Of a DNA stretch of 64,000 nt, positions 9,266-17,644 are shown piece after piece. Under the pieces are notes generated by a model. The model searched no databases. It saw only the letters and a list, made by a program, of their open reading frames with translations, and was not told the origin of the DNA. This DNA comes from Hyphomicrobium_A sp963728165. GTDB lineage: Bacteria > Pseudomonadota > Alphaproteobacteria > Rhizobiales > Hyphomicrobiaceae. Both the position numbers and the translations under genes were made by a program. The first letter of the stretch is position 1; every line of letters starts with the position of its first letter. Location: the NCBI GenBank assembly GCA_963728165.1, contig CAVSIY010000007.1, positions 124,001 to 188,000 on the forward strand, given 5' to 3'.

Positions 9266-9693
9266 GGCAGTTCCGTCACCTGCTCGGCGGCGACGAGCCA
9301 CGCTGGGTTGAACCAGCGGTCGGCCTCGCCGTCGTAAGGCAGCCGCGTCACGTCCCAGTGCCGGATGAAGGGCGCATAGACGTCCCACACCGGCGGGCCG
9401 CCGCCGATGAAGATGACGCGGTCGGCAAAGCGCGCGAGCATCTCCTCCGGCACCATGTGCGAGCGCAACTCGACGATGGTGCGCTCCGCGCGCGCGAAAT
9501 CGGGGATCGCGCTGCACGTCTTCGGCCCTGCCATGATCACGTGCCCACGCGTCTCGGCAAAGAAGCGCGCGACGTCGGCCTTGTACTCGGGCCCCTTGTT
9601 GCCTTCCCACGGAAGGACCCCATCGAGGCCGAGCTGGCCGCGCTGGCCGATGGCGCACATGGAGCGGATGTCCGGAGCGCGCGCGTCTGGCAT
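9262..9693 (-). CDS. Dihydrofolate reductase-like protein
   Basis: The 143-residue product has the dihydrofolate reductase layout: IGQRGQLGLDGVLPW (substrate and cofactor loop), an acidic residue in the following helix (KADVARFF), VIMAGPKTCSAIP (the NADPH-binding strand and turn), and IFIGGGPPVWDVY (the glycine-rich cofactor loop). The family reduces 7,8-dihydrofolate to tetrahydrofolate with NADPH. It is shorter than the usual 160-170 residues, mainly in the middle, so substrate choice is uncertain and it could be a second, divergent reductase. AAGGAG stands seven bases before the ATG. It lies downstream of the hydrolase gene in the same direction with a 66-base gap. Confidence 0.8.
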   Translation of the reverse strand: MPDARAPDIRSMCAIGQRGQLGLDGVLPWEGNKGPEYKADVARFFAETRGHVIMAGPKTCSAIPDFARAERTIVELRSHMVPEEMLARFADRVIFIGGGPPVWDVYAPFIRHWDVTRLPYDGEADRWFNPAWLVAAEQVTELP

Positions 9694-9759
9694 TCGAGAT
9701 CTCCTTCGTGAGGGGACGGCCCGCGGGCCCGGTGCCGGATGCTGGTTTTGCCCGGAAAA

Positions 9760-10660
9760 TCAGCGGTTTAGGAACGGCTGCAGCCGGGCGAGGAGCGCAT
9801 TCGGCACCTCGTCCTGGGGAAGATGATTGCATCCGCCGAGCACCGCAAGGTGCGCGTTGGGGATGAGGCGGGCGAGCCGGCGTCCCGTCGCCAGCGGCAC
9901 GATGCGGTCGCGCCGGCACCACACCAGCAGCGTCGGCTGCGAGATCGCGCGGTAGCGCGCGCCCATCCCGCGCCTGTTGTTCTCGAAGATCGCCTGCGCC
10001 GTGGCGATGAAGGCGTGGCGGCTGCCGAGGTCGTAGAAGGGCGCCGCATAGCCGCGGATGTCGCGCTCGGGGACCACGCGGCCGGGCGCGCTGACGACGT
10101 GGAGGAGGAGGCGGGCCATGAGCTCGGGCGGCGTGATCGTCATGGCGACGTAGGGCAGCGCCGGGGACGCGCAAGAGCTCGGCGGCGTCGCCGAAGTCCT
10201 GCTTGAGCGCGGGCGCGTCCATGACGACGAGGCGCGAGATGCGGCCGGGCTCGCGCCGCAGCTTGAGTGCCGTCAGCAGCGCCACCGTGCCGCCGAACGA
10301 GTGTCCGACGAGCGTGACGGCGTCGAGATTGCGCTTGGCGATGAAGGCTGCGACGAGGGCGGCCTGGGCGGCGGCGGAATAGTGCGTGCCGAAGCGCTTG
10401 TCGGAGCGGCCGAAGCCCTTGAGGTCGAGCGCGATCACGCGATTGGTTCGCGCGAGCCGGCGCACGATGTGGCGCCAGGTGAAGACCGAGGCGCCGAGCC
10501 CGTGCACCAGCAACACCGGGGCCCCGTGGCCGTACTCCTCGGCGTAGAGGATGGTCCGCTGCTGGCCGGGGGCCTCAAGCGCGATGCGGTAGGCCCTGGC
10601 GTCGGCCGTCGTGGCGCTTAGAGCGAGGGCCAGCGCTGCCCCTAGAATCACTTCGCGCAT
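9760..10660 (-). pseudogene. Alpha/beta hydrolase with signal peptide, one frameshift
   Basis: The N-terminal frame (from ATG at 10660) has a signal peptide of about 22 residues, then PVLLVHGLGASVFTW (oxyanion-hole HGLG) and VTLVGHSFGGTVAL, the nucleophile elbow with the catalytic serine. After MDAPALKQDF the frame is lost near 10165, within a CCCCGGC stretch, and continues in another frame as ALPYVAMTITPPEL to QPTLLVWCRRDRIVPL (acid residue) and GGCNHLPQDEVPNALLARL (catalytic histidine). The joined protein is about 300 residues and complete in its triad. It would be a periplasmic or lipoprotein-like esterase of unknown substrate. A single-base sequencing error is as likely as a real pseudogene. 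Confidence 0.75.
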
Positions 10661-10880
10661 GCCGCCGATGACGGTTGCGCCGTGAACCCGAAGGCTCGAT
10701 GGGCCGCTTGCCGCCGTCATTGCCTCACGCCCCCGAAATTCTTACCCGCGGTGGCAAATCTACCACGACCCCTGAAGGCGCGGCGGACGCGGGATTTCCC
10801 CCTTATTCCCCTTATCCCCGGCCTTTGGCCCCACGCTAATATGGCGTCTGCCCACGGAAATTGGTTAATAGACCATTGAC

Positions 10881-10915
10881 GACCAGATAATCCCATGTAA
10901 TCCCATAGATGCCCG
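10881..10915 (-). promoter_or_regulatory. MraZ operator boxes upstream of the dcw cluster
   Basis: On the minus strand the sequence reads CGGGC, TGGGA, TGGGA and TGGTC, starting every 10 bases (10911-10915, 10901-10905, 10891-10895, 10881-10885). MraZ is known to bind TGGGN repeats spaced this way in front of its own gene. A TTGACG at 10876-10881 overlaps the array and could be the -35 of the cluster promoter; the -10 is unclear. The array lies 170 bases before the mraZ start, inside a 424-base gap. Confidence 0.75.
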
Positions 10916-11084
10916 TCCGCACCGGGCAGGGTTCGTGGCAGGGCGCCGGCCTTGAAAAAGAGGGCCAGGGCCCGAGCGACCGCCACGGCCCCGCCGGTGG
11001 GACGGGCTCCAGCTAAGCGGTGGCATGTGAGCCGCGAGACGGTGGTGTTGGGTCTTAGAGAGTGCGCGAGGCTGCGAACGGGGG

Positions 11085-11594
11085 ATGGAACGCTTTGTCT
11101 CGACATTCACAAACAAGATCGACGCCAAAGGGCGGGTCTCGATCCCTGCTCCCTTCCGCGCCGTGCTCGAACGCGACGGCTATGCCCATGGAAGCGCCGG
11201 CGGCATCTACTGCTACCCCGCGCTCGAGGCTCCAGCTCTCGATGCAGGCGGCGAAAGACTTGCAAAAAAGATCGATGGGCTTCTCGCGGGCCTGCCAGAT
11301 TATTCGGACGAGCGCGACGAGCTTTCTGTCGCGCTCTATGGTGACGTGCAAGTCCTCACCATCGATGGGGACGGCCGCATCAGCCTTCCTGAAAACCTTC
11401 GTGCGCACGCCGGCCTCACCACCCAGGTCACGTTTGTCGGCCTTGGTGACAAGTTTCAGATGTGGGAGCCTGGCCGCTTCGCCGACCGGCGCGAGCGCGC
11501 AAGAGAAAAAGTGCAACACACTCGAAAGCTCTTCGGCGCGGGGAGCCGTCACTCCGGTTCGGGAGATGACGGAAGCGAAGGAGCACGGGGATGA
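11085..11594 (+). CDS. mraZ: Transcriptional regulator MraZ
   Basis: MraZ is a ring-forming DNA-binding protein of the AbrB/SpoVT type that controls the dcw cluster. The 169-residue product has the two tandem domains, each with its signature: FTNKIDAKGRVSIPAPFR near the N-terminus and LTIDGDGRISLPENLR around residue 90, followed by FVGLGDKFQMWEP. It is slightly longer than the usual 140-160 residues owing to a glycine/serine-rich tail. It is the first gene of the cluster, lies downstream of four TGGGN-type boxes and overlaps rsmH by four bases (ATGA), a sign of translational coupling. The ribosome site is a G-run directly before the ATG. Confidence 0.95.
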   Translation: MERFVSTFTNKIDAKGRVSIPAPFRAVLERDGYAHGSAGGIYCYPALEAPALDAGGERLAKKIDGLLAGLPDYSDERDELSVALYGDVQVLTIDGDGRISLPENLRAHAGLTTQVTFVGLGDKFQMWEPGRFADRRERAREKVQHTRKLFGAGSRHSGSGDDGSEGARG

Positions 11595-12622
11595 TGGTGC
11601 GTCGCGACCGGCCAGTGGGTACGCCCACTGAGCCAGAGTCCACGCGTCACGTCCCCGTGCTGCTTTCGCAGGTCATCGCCAACCTGCAACCGTGCGACGG
11701 CGAAACCTACATCGATGGCACGTTCGGCGCCGGCGGCTACACGCGCGCCATTCTGGACGCCGCCGAGTGCCGCGTCCTCGCCATAGACCGCGATCCCACG
11801 GCCATCGCGCGAGCAAAGACGCTCTGCGCCGCGTTCCCCGGCCGGCTGGTCGCCGTCGAAGCGCCCTTCAGCACGCTTGACGCGGTGGCCGAAATGGAGG
11901 GCCTTGCCCCGGTCGATGGCGTGGTTCTCGACATCGGCGTCTCGTCGATGCAACTCGATGAGCCCGAGCGCGGGTTTTCCTTTCAGGCGGAAGGCCCACT
12001 CGACATGCGCATGTCGCGGGCTGGCACGACCGCTGCCGATGTCGTCAACAGCGCCGACGCGGAGACGCTCGCAAGCATCCTCTACGTTTTGGGCGAGGAG
12101 CGCCGCTCGCGTGCGATCGCCCGCGCCATCGTCGCGGCACGCGCCGAAGCGCCCTTGGAAACGACCAAAGCCTTGGCCCATGTCGTCGGGCGCGTATTCG
12201 GCGGGAGCAAAGTCGACGGCCGCCACCCGGCCACGCGCACCTTTCAGGCGCTGCGTATCTACGTCAACGACGAGCTCGGCGAGCTGGCCAAGGCGCTCGG
12301 CGCGGCAGAGCGCTGCCTGAAGCCCGGTGGCCGCCTCGTCGTCGTGACGTTCCACTCGCTTGAGGACCGCATCGTGAAGCGGTTCTTGAGCGAACGATCG
12401 GGCAAGGAAGCCCGCGGCTCCCGCCATCTGCCCGAGCAATCGATAAAATCCGAGGCGCCAAGTTTCCGGATTGTTAACCCCCGTCCGTTAACTCCTTCGA
12501 AAGGAGAACTCGAGGTGAACCCGCGCGCCAGATCGGCACGGGCAAGGGTCGCGGTGCGAACCGATGCGCCCGCCTGGCCGCTCGACGCGATCCTTGCCGG
12601 GTTGCCGTCGATCGAACCGTAA
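11591..12622 (+). CDS. rsmH: 16S rRNA m4C1402 methyltransferase
   Basis: RsmH (MraW) adds the N4 methyl group to C1402 of 16S rRNA in the ribosomal P site, using S-adenosylmethionine. The 343-residue product has HVPVLLSQVI, the SAM loop DGTFGAGGYTRAIL, the acidic VLAIDRDP, VVLDIGVSSMQLD and ERGFSFQAEGPLDMRM, and late VVTFHSLEDRIVKRF, all family hallmarks. Length is slightly above the usual 310-320 because of a longer basic tail. It overlaps mraZ by four bases and is followed, after 23 bases containing GGAGGGG, by ftsL. Its place in the cluster is invariant in most bacteria. Confidence 0.96.
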   Translation: MMVRRDRPVGTPTEPESTRHVPVLLSQVIANLQPCDGETYIDGTFGAGGYTRAILDAAECRVLAIDRDPTAIARAKTLCAAFPGRLVAVEAPFSTLDAVAEMEGLAPVDGVVLDIGVSSMQLDEPERGFSFQAEGPLDMRMSRAGTTAADVVNSADAETLASILYVLGEERRSRAIARAIVAARAEAPLETTKALAHVVGRVFGGSKVDGRHPATRTFQALRIYVNDELGELAKALGAAERCLKPGGRLVVVTFHSLEDRIVKRFLSERSGKEARGSRHLPEQSIKSEAPSFRIVNPRPLTPSKGELEVNPRARSARARVAVRTDAPAWPLDAILAGLPSIEP

Positions 12623-12645
12623 GCCGTGCGTCGGAGGGGTATTCC

Positions 12646-12966
12646 ATGCGTATGCTCAACCTCGGGGCCATGGTGCTGGCGCTCGCCAGCGCATTTCTGC
12701 TCTACGGCATCAGCTACGACACGCGGCTCATGGATCTGCGCCTCCAGGAAAAGGAGCGCGCGATCGAGGAGGCGCGCAGCGATATCGCCGTCTTGAAGGC
12801 GGAGCGCGCCCACCTTGCGCGCCCGGAGCGCATCGAGCCGTTGGCTCGGGCGCTGGGCTTGCAGCCGACGTCGGAGCGCCAACTCGTGGCGAGCCCTGAG
12901 GAGGCGATGGCGCGCGCACTCGGCGAAACCGCCGATCTCCCGACCGCGTCGTTACGAGGTCGTTGA
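12646..12966 (+). CDS. ftsL: Cell division protein FtsL
   Basis: FtsL is a bitopic inner-membrane protein that forms the FtsQLB complex and helps activate septal wall synthesis. The 106-residue product has a short cytoplasmic head, a membrane helix at about residues 6-22, then a coiled coil (about 28-58) rich in Leu, Glu and Arg, and RIEPLARALGLQP, the conserved end of the FtsL fold. Length fits the family. The position between rsmH and ftsI is the standard one. GGAGGGG precedes the ATG by seven bases. One base separates its stop from the ftsI start, so translation is likely coupled. The low-similarity family is called here from topology and position. Confidence 0.9.
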   Translation: MRMLNLGAMVLALASAFLLYGISYDTRLMDLRLQEKERAIEEARSDIAVLKAERAHLARPERIEPLARALGLQPTSERQLVASPEEAMARALGETADLPTASLRGR

Positions 12967-12967
12967 C

Positions 12968-14689
12968 ATGGGTGCTTCCATCCCGCCACGACCGCTGCCG
13001 CCCGGCGGCAATGGCTCCGCGGGCGCCAACCGCCCCTTGCGCACGTTCATCGCAACGCTGGTCGTTCTCTTGGCCTTCGCCGCAGTGGCGGGTCAGCTCG
13101 TGCGCCTCGCCCTGTCGGGACAGTCGGAGCTCGCGTCCTCCTTCAGCGCCACCGTCGACCAGAGCTTCGCTAGACCCGACATCGTCGACCGCAACGGGCG
13201 GCTTCTCGCGACCGACGTTGAGGCCTACTCATTGTTCGCGGACCCCGCACACGTGCTCGACCGCGACGAGGTGGTCGAGAAGCTCCGCACCGTCTTTTCC
13301 GACCTCGACGAGGCCGCGCTGCGGAGCGATCTCGCCGACCGCAGCCGCCGCTTCGTGTGGATCAGGCGCGGGCTTTCGCCCAAGACGGCGCAGGCGGTGC
13401 ATGACCTCGGCCTTCCGGGTCTCGACTTCCGTCGCGAGTTGCGGCGCGCCTATCCCGGCGGAACGCTGGCCGGCCACGTGCTCGGCTACGTCAACATCGA
13501 CAACAAGGGCGTCGCCGGCATCGAGCGCTACGTCGACGAGGTGGTCGGCGTCGAGGCGGTGCAGGGCGCGACGCTCGCCGATCGGGCCCCGGTGCGTTTG
13601 TCGCTCGACATCGGCGTGCAGCACGCGGTCGAAGCTGAGCTCGAGAGCGCGGTGCAGCGCTACGAGGCGAAAGGGGCAGCCGGCATCGTGCTCGACGTCA
13701 CTACCGGGGAGGTTCTGGCGTCCGCGTCGATGCCGGAGGTCGATCCCGCCTATCCGGCCATGAGCCTCGATCCGCGCCGCCCCGACCGGGTCGTGGGCAG
13801 CACTTATGAGCTTGGCTCCGTCTTCAAGACGGCAACGGTGGCCATGGCGCTCGATGCCGGCCTCGCCTCGCTCGACACGCAAGTCGACGTGCGTGCGCCG
13901 CTTGCCGCCGGGCGGTTCACCATCAAGGACTTGCATCCTCTCGGCCGGCCTTTGTCGGTCGCCGAGATCTTCATCCACTCCTCCAACGTCGGAGCCGCCA
14001 AGCTCGCCTTGCAGGCCGGCCCTGAGCGCCAGCAGGACTTCCTGCGCCGGCTGCAGCTCTTGGACCCCATGAAGACGGAGCTCGGCCCCATCGCCGCGCC
14101 GCAGGTACCGGAGCATTGGAAAGAGGTCGAGACCATGACGATCGCCTTCGGCCACGGCCTCGCGGTCGCGCCGCTGCAGTTTGCGGCAGCGGCCAGCGCG
14201 TTGATCAATGGCGGCAATCGGGTGCTCCCGACCTTCATCAAGCAGGCCGCCGATGCCGGGCACGCAAACGTCGCCTTGATCAAGTCGGCAACCAGCGCGC
14301 GCCTGCGCGAGCTCATGCGCCGCAACGTCGCCGACCCGGCCGGCACCGGCAAGCGCGCCGATGTGCCCGGCTACGAGGTCGGCGGCAAGACGGGCACGGC
14401 GGAGATCCCCGGCCCCGGAGGCTACCGCGAGAAGGCGGTGATCTCGTCGTTTCTTGCGGCCTTTCCCATGAGCCAGCCGAAATACCTGGTCTTCGTGCTG
14501 TTGTTCCAGCCCAAGCCGACGGCGGCGGCCAGGGGCGAGGTGGTGGCCGGCCTCAATGCCGCACCGACGGCGGGCCGTGTCATCGCCCGGATCGGCCCGC
14601 TTCTCGGCCTGTTGCCGGCCGGCGAAGCCGCGTCGACATCAGGCATGGCGTTTGACGCCACATCGGCCGCAAAATATGAAGCTCGATGA
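12968..14689 (+). CDS. ftsI: Peptidoglycan transpeptidase FtsI (PBP3)
   Basis: FtsI cross-links peptide stems during septation, working with FtsW. The 573-residue product has a proline-rich cytoplasmic tail, a membrane anchor at about 24-46, a dimerisation or pedestal domain, and a penicillin-binding transpeptidase domain with SVFK (catalytic Ser284, Lys287), SSN (338-340) and KTGT (474-477). The sequence GSTYELGSVFKTATV around the active serine is typical. The start is the ATG one base after ftsL; longer frames reaching into ftsL are not supported. The protein would be the target of beta-lactams. It is followed by murE after 47 bases. Length fits the family. Confidence 0.95.
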   Translation: MGASIPPRPLPPGGNGSAGANRPLRTFIATLVVLLAFAAVAGQLVRLALSGQSELASSFSATVDQSFARPDIVDRNGRLLATDVEAYSLFADPAHVLDRDEVVEKLRTVFSDLDEAALRSDLADRSRRFVWIRRGLSPKTAQAVHDLGLPGLDFRRELRRAYPGGTLAGHVLGYVNIDNKGVAGIERYVDEVVGVEAVQGATLADRAPVRLSLDIGVQHAVEAELESAVQRYEAKGAAGIVLDVTTGEVLASASMPEVDPAYPAMSLDPRRPDRVVGSTYELGSVFKTATVAMALDAGLASLDTQVDVRAPLAAGRFTIKDLHPLGRPLSVAEIFIHSSNVGAAKLALQAGPERQQDFLRRLQLLDPMKTELGPIAAPQVPEHWKEVETMTIAFGHGLAVAPLQFAAAASALINGGNRVLPTFIKQAADAGHANVALIKSATSARLRELMRRNVADPAGTGKRADVPGYEVGGKTGTAEIPGPGGYREKAVISSFLAAFPMSQPKYLVFVLLFQPKPTAAARGEVVAGLNAAPTAGRVIARIGPLLGLLPAGEAASTSGMAFDATSAAKYEAR

Positions 14690-14736
14690 CGCAACCCTAA
14701 AGGCGTCAGCCGCCCAGTGCGCCAAGCAGGCCCCCG

Positions 14737-16182
14737 ATGCTCCTCTCCTCCCTCATAGGGACTGACGTGACCGCGCCGGCGGACGCCGGTGCTTTGGAGA
14801 TCGCCGGCATCTCCGCCGACAGCCGTCGCGTCGAGCCGGGATTCCTGTTCGTGGCGATCGCGGGCACCAAGGCGGATGGCGCGCGCTTCATCGCCGATGC
14901 GGTCGCCAAAGGTGCAGCCGCCGTGCTGGTCGGAGCGCAAACGCAGGTTGCAGATGTTGGGGTGCCGGTGCTGCGGGCTGAGGAGCCGCGCCGCGCGCTC
15001 GCCCTGATGGCCGCCCGTTTCTTCATTGCCCAGCCCGCAACGGTGGTGGCGGTGACGGGCACCAGCGGCAAGACGTCGGTTGCCGACTTCACGCGCCAGG
15101 TCTTTGCTGCGCTCGGCCACCAGGCGGCGTCGCTCGGCACCATCGGTGTGGTGAAGCCCGACGGTAGCCTCTATGGCACGCTGACGACGCCCGACCCGGT
15201 GTCGCTGCACAGGATCCTTGGCGAGCTCGCGGCGGAAGGCGTGACGCACCTGGCGTTTGAAGCCTCCTCGCACGGCCTCGACCAGCACCGGCTCGACGGC
15301 GTGAGGATCAAGGCCGCGGGCTTTACCAATCTCGGCCGCGATCATCTCGACTACCATCCAACGATGGACGCCTATCTCGCGGCCAAGCTGCGCCTCTTTA
15401 CCGTAGTGCTGCCTGAGGACGGCATCGCCGTCGTCAACGCCGACAGCGGGGAGGCCGCACAGGTCGTGGCGGCCGCCAAAGCGGCAGGGCGCCGCGTCAT
15501 GACCGTGGGCCGCGCGGGACAGGACCTGAAGCTGCAGCGGCTGGTGCCCGAAGGCTTCGCGCAGCGCATGTCGGTCGCGCACGAGAGCCGCGTCTATGAC
15601 GTGCGCCTGCCGCTGTTGGGCGAGTATCAGGCGTCGAACGCGCTCGTCGCGGCCGGGCTTGCGATCGCGACGGGCGAGTCGGCGGGCCGGGTGCTGCCGG
15701 CGCTGCAAAGCCTGCACGGCGTCAAGGGCCGGCTCGAGATCATCGGCGAGGCGAGGGGCGGGCTCGCCGTGGTCGACTACGCGCACAAGCCGGAAGCGCT
15801 GGCCGCGGTGCTCGATGCGCTGCGCCCGTTCGCGACGGGCAAGCTCATCTGCGTCATCGGCTGCGGCGGCGACCGCGACAAGGGCAAGCGCCCGCTCATG
15901 GGCGCGATCGCGGTGGAGAAGGCCGATGTGGTGATCGTCACCGACGACAACCCGCGCAGCGAGAAACCCGCCGCGATCAGGGCCGAGATCCTGGCCGGGG
16001 CGGTGGGCGCGCGCGAGATCGGGGATCGCGCCGAGGCGATCCGCGCCGGCGTCGCCATGCTGGAAAAAGGGGATGTGCTGGTCGTTGCCGGCAAAGGCCA
16101 CGAAACCGGTCAGATCGTGGGCGATAAGGTGCTGCCCTTCTCCGATCACGAGGAGGTTCGCAAGGCATTGGGGTCCGGCTAA
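14737..16182 (+). CDS. murE: UDP-MurNAc-L-Ala-D-Glu:meso-diaminopimelate ligase
   Basis: MurE adds the third residue of the peptide stem. The 481-residue product has the Mur-ligase ATP loop TGTSGKT (107-113), the central domain with EASSHGLDQHRLDGV and FTNLGRDHLDYH, and a C-terminal domain with DNPR at 404-407. DNPR is the known marker for meso-diaminopimelate rather than lysine, as expected in a Gram-negative. No stronger start exists upstream, since a stop lies in frame 60 bases earlier. The ribosome site is weak. The stop is four bases before murF. All catalytic segments look intact and the length is usual. Confidence 0.95.
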   Translation: MLLSSLIGTDVTAPADAGALEIAGISADSRRVEPGFLFVAIAGTKADGARFIADAVAKGAAAVLVGAQTQVADVGVPVLRAEEPRRALALMAARFFIAQPATVVAVTGTSGKTSVADFTRQVFAALGHQAASLGTIGVVKPDGSLYGTLTTPDPVSLHRILGELAAEGVTHLAFEASSHGLDQHRLDGVRIKAAGFTNLGRDHLDYHPTMDAYLAAKLRLFTVVLPEDGIAVVNADSGEAAQVVAAAKAAGRRVMTVGRAGQDLKLQRLVPEGFAQRMSVAHESRVYDVRLPLLGEYQASNALVAAGLAIATGESAGRVLPALQSLHGVKGRLEIIGEARGGLAVVDYAHKPEALAAVLDALRPFATGKLICVIGCGGDRDKGKRPLMGAIAVEKADVVIVTDDNPRSEKPAAIRAEILAGAVGAREIGDRAEAIRAGVAMLEKGDVLVVAGKGHETGQIVGDKVLPFSDHEEVRKALGSG

Positions 16183-16186
16183 CCAC

Positions 16187-17614
16187 ATGACCGACGCGTT
16201 GTGGACGTGGCAGGAGCTGGTAGGCGCCGCCGACGGAACGGCGGACGGCACGCCGTCTGCGGCCATCACCGGGTTCTCGATCGACACGCGCACGATTGCG
16301 CCGGGCGAGGTGTTCGTGGCGCTGCGCAATGCGCGCGACGGCCATGCGTTCGTGCCCAACGCGTTTGAGCGTGGCGCGGCGGCCGCCCTCGTCGAGAGCG
16401 GCTATGTGCGCACGGGCCCGGACGGCGCGTTGTTGCGCGTAGAAGATGCGCTCCAAGGTCTGCGCGGCGTCGCCCGAGCCGCCCGCGCACGTACGAGCGC
16501 GCGCATCGTCGCGGTCACGGGGAGCGTCGGCAAGACGGGAACCAAGGAGGCGTTGCGCGCCTGCCTTGCGAGAGTGGGCGCGACGCACGCCGCCGAGAAG
16601 TCCTTCAACAACCACTGGGGTGTGCCGCTGACACTCGCGCGCATGCCGGCCAGCGTAGACTACGGCGTGTTCGAGATCGGCATGAATCATGCCGGCGAGA
16701 TCACGCCGCTCGCCAAGCTCGTGCGCCCGCATGTCGCCATCATCACCACGGTCGAGCCTGTGCATCTGGAATACTTCGGCTCGCTCGCCGGCATCGCCGA
16801 GGCGAAGGCGGAGATTTTCGCAGGGCTCGAGCCGGGCGGCACCGCAATCCTCAACCGCGACAACGCCTTCTTCGATCTGCTGGCGGACCGTGCCCGCGCG
16901 CACGGCGCCAACGTCGTCTCCTTCGGCCGCGACGAGCGCGCCGACGTTCGCCCCGAGGTCATTACGCTTCGGTCCGACGGCTCCGACGTCGTCGTGCGGC
17001 TCGGCGACAAGCGCGTTGCCTATCGGGTCGGTGCGCCAGGCGCCCACATCGTGCAGAACTCGCTGGCGGTCGTCGCAGCACTTCAAGCGCTCGGCGCCGA
17101 CGTGGAAGCCGCCGTTGCGGCGCTGGCCGATCTCAGGGCCACCAAGGGACGCGGCGCGCGCCTTAAGGTAGGGCTCGCGGACGGGCCGATCCTGCTGATC
17201 GACGAGAGCTACAACGCCAACCCCGCCTCGATGCGCTCGGCCTTGGCCGCCATGGCGACGGTGCCGCGCGCGGCCAACCCGCGCCGCATCGCCGTTCTCG
17301 GCGATATGCTCGAGCTTGGCGCCGACGCTGAGCGTCTGCACGAGGACCTCAAGGAACCAGTTGACGCCGCCGAGGTCGATCTGGTCTTTGCCTGTGGGCC
17401 CAACATGCGGCGCCTCTTTGCGGCACTACCGACGGCAAAGCGCGGCACGTGGGCCGAGACGTCTGAGGGGATCGTGGCGCCGCTTCTTGCCGAGGTACGC
17501 GCCGGCGACGTGGTGATGATAAAAGGCTCGCTCGGATCGCGCATGGCGCCGCTCGTCGATGCGCTGATGCAAAAGGGCGAGCAAGACTGCGTGCGGCTCG
17601 CTGGCCGTGAGTAG
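16187..17614 (+). CDS. murF: UDP-MurNAc-tripeptide:D-Ala-D-Ala ligase
   Basis: MurF adds the D-Ala-D-Ala dipeptide made by Ddl, completing the UDP-MurNAc-pentapeptide. The 475-residue product has the substrate-binding N-terminal domain (FSIDTRTIAPGEVFVALR), the ATP loop VTGSVGKTGTK near 110-120, SFNNHWGVPLTLARM and FEIGMNHAGEI, and the C-terminal domain with DESYNANPASMRSAL and VLGDMLELG. These are family hallmarks in order. The start is the ATG four bases after murE; a longer frame inside murE is rejected. Thirty bases with a GGAGGGG ribosome site separate it from mraY. It acts in the cytoplasm. Confidence 0.95.
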   Translation: MTDALWTWQELVGAADGTADGTPSAAITGFSIDTRTIAPGEVFVALRNARDGHAFVPNAFERGAAAALVESGYVRTGPDGALLRVEDALQGLRGVARAARARTSARIVAVTGSVGKTGTKEALRACLARVGATHAAEKSFNNHWGVPLTLARMPASVDYGVFEIGMNHAGEITPLAKLVRPHVAIITTVEPVHLEYFGSLAGIAEAKAEIFAGLEPGGTAILNRDNAFFDLLADRARAHGANVVSFGRDERADVRPEVITLRSDGSDVVVRLGDKRVAYRVGAPGAHIVQNSLAVVAALQALGADVEAAVAALADLRATKGRGARLKVGLADGPILLIDESYNANPASMRSALAAMATVPRAANPRRIAVLGDMLELGADAERLHEDLKEPVDAAEVDLVFACGPNMRRLFAALPTAKRGTWAETSEGIVAPLLAEVRAGDVVMIKGSLGSRMAPLVDALMQKGEQDCVRLAGRE

Positions 17615-17644
17615 GGGCGGCACAGCCGCCGTCGGAGGGGATAG

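Noticed and set aside
12472..12494. Two GTTAAC sites late in rsmH as a CtrA site
   Set aside because: The TTAA pair is 10 bases apart, not the seven needed for a CtrA box.
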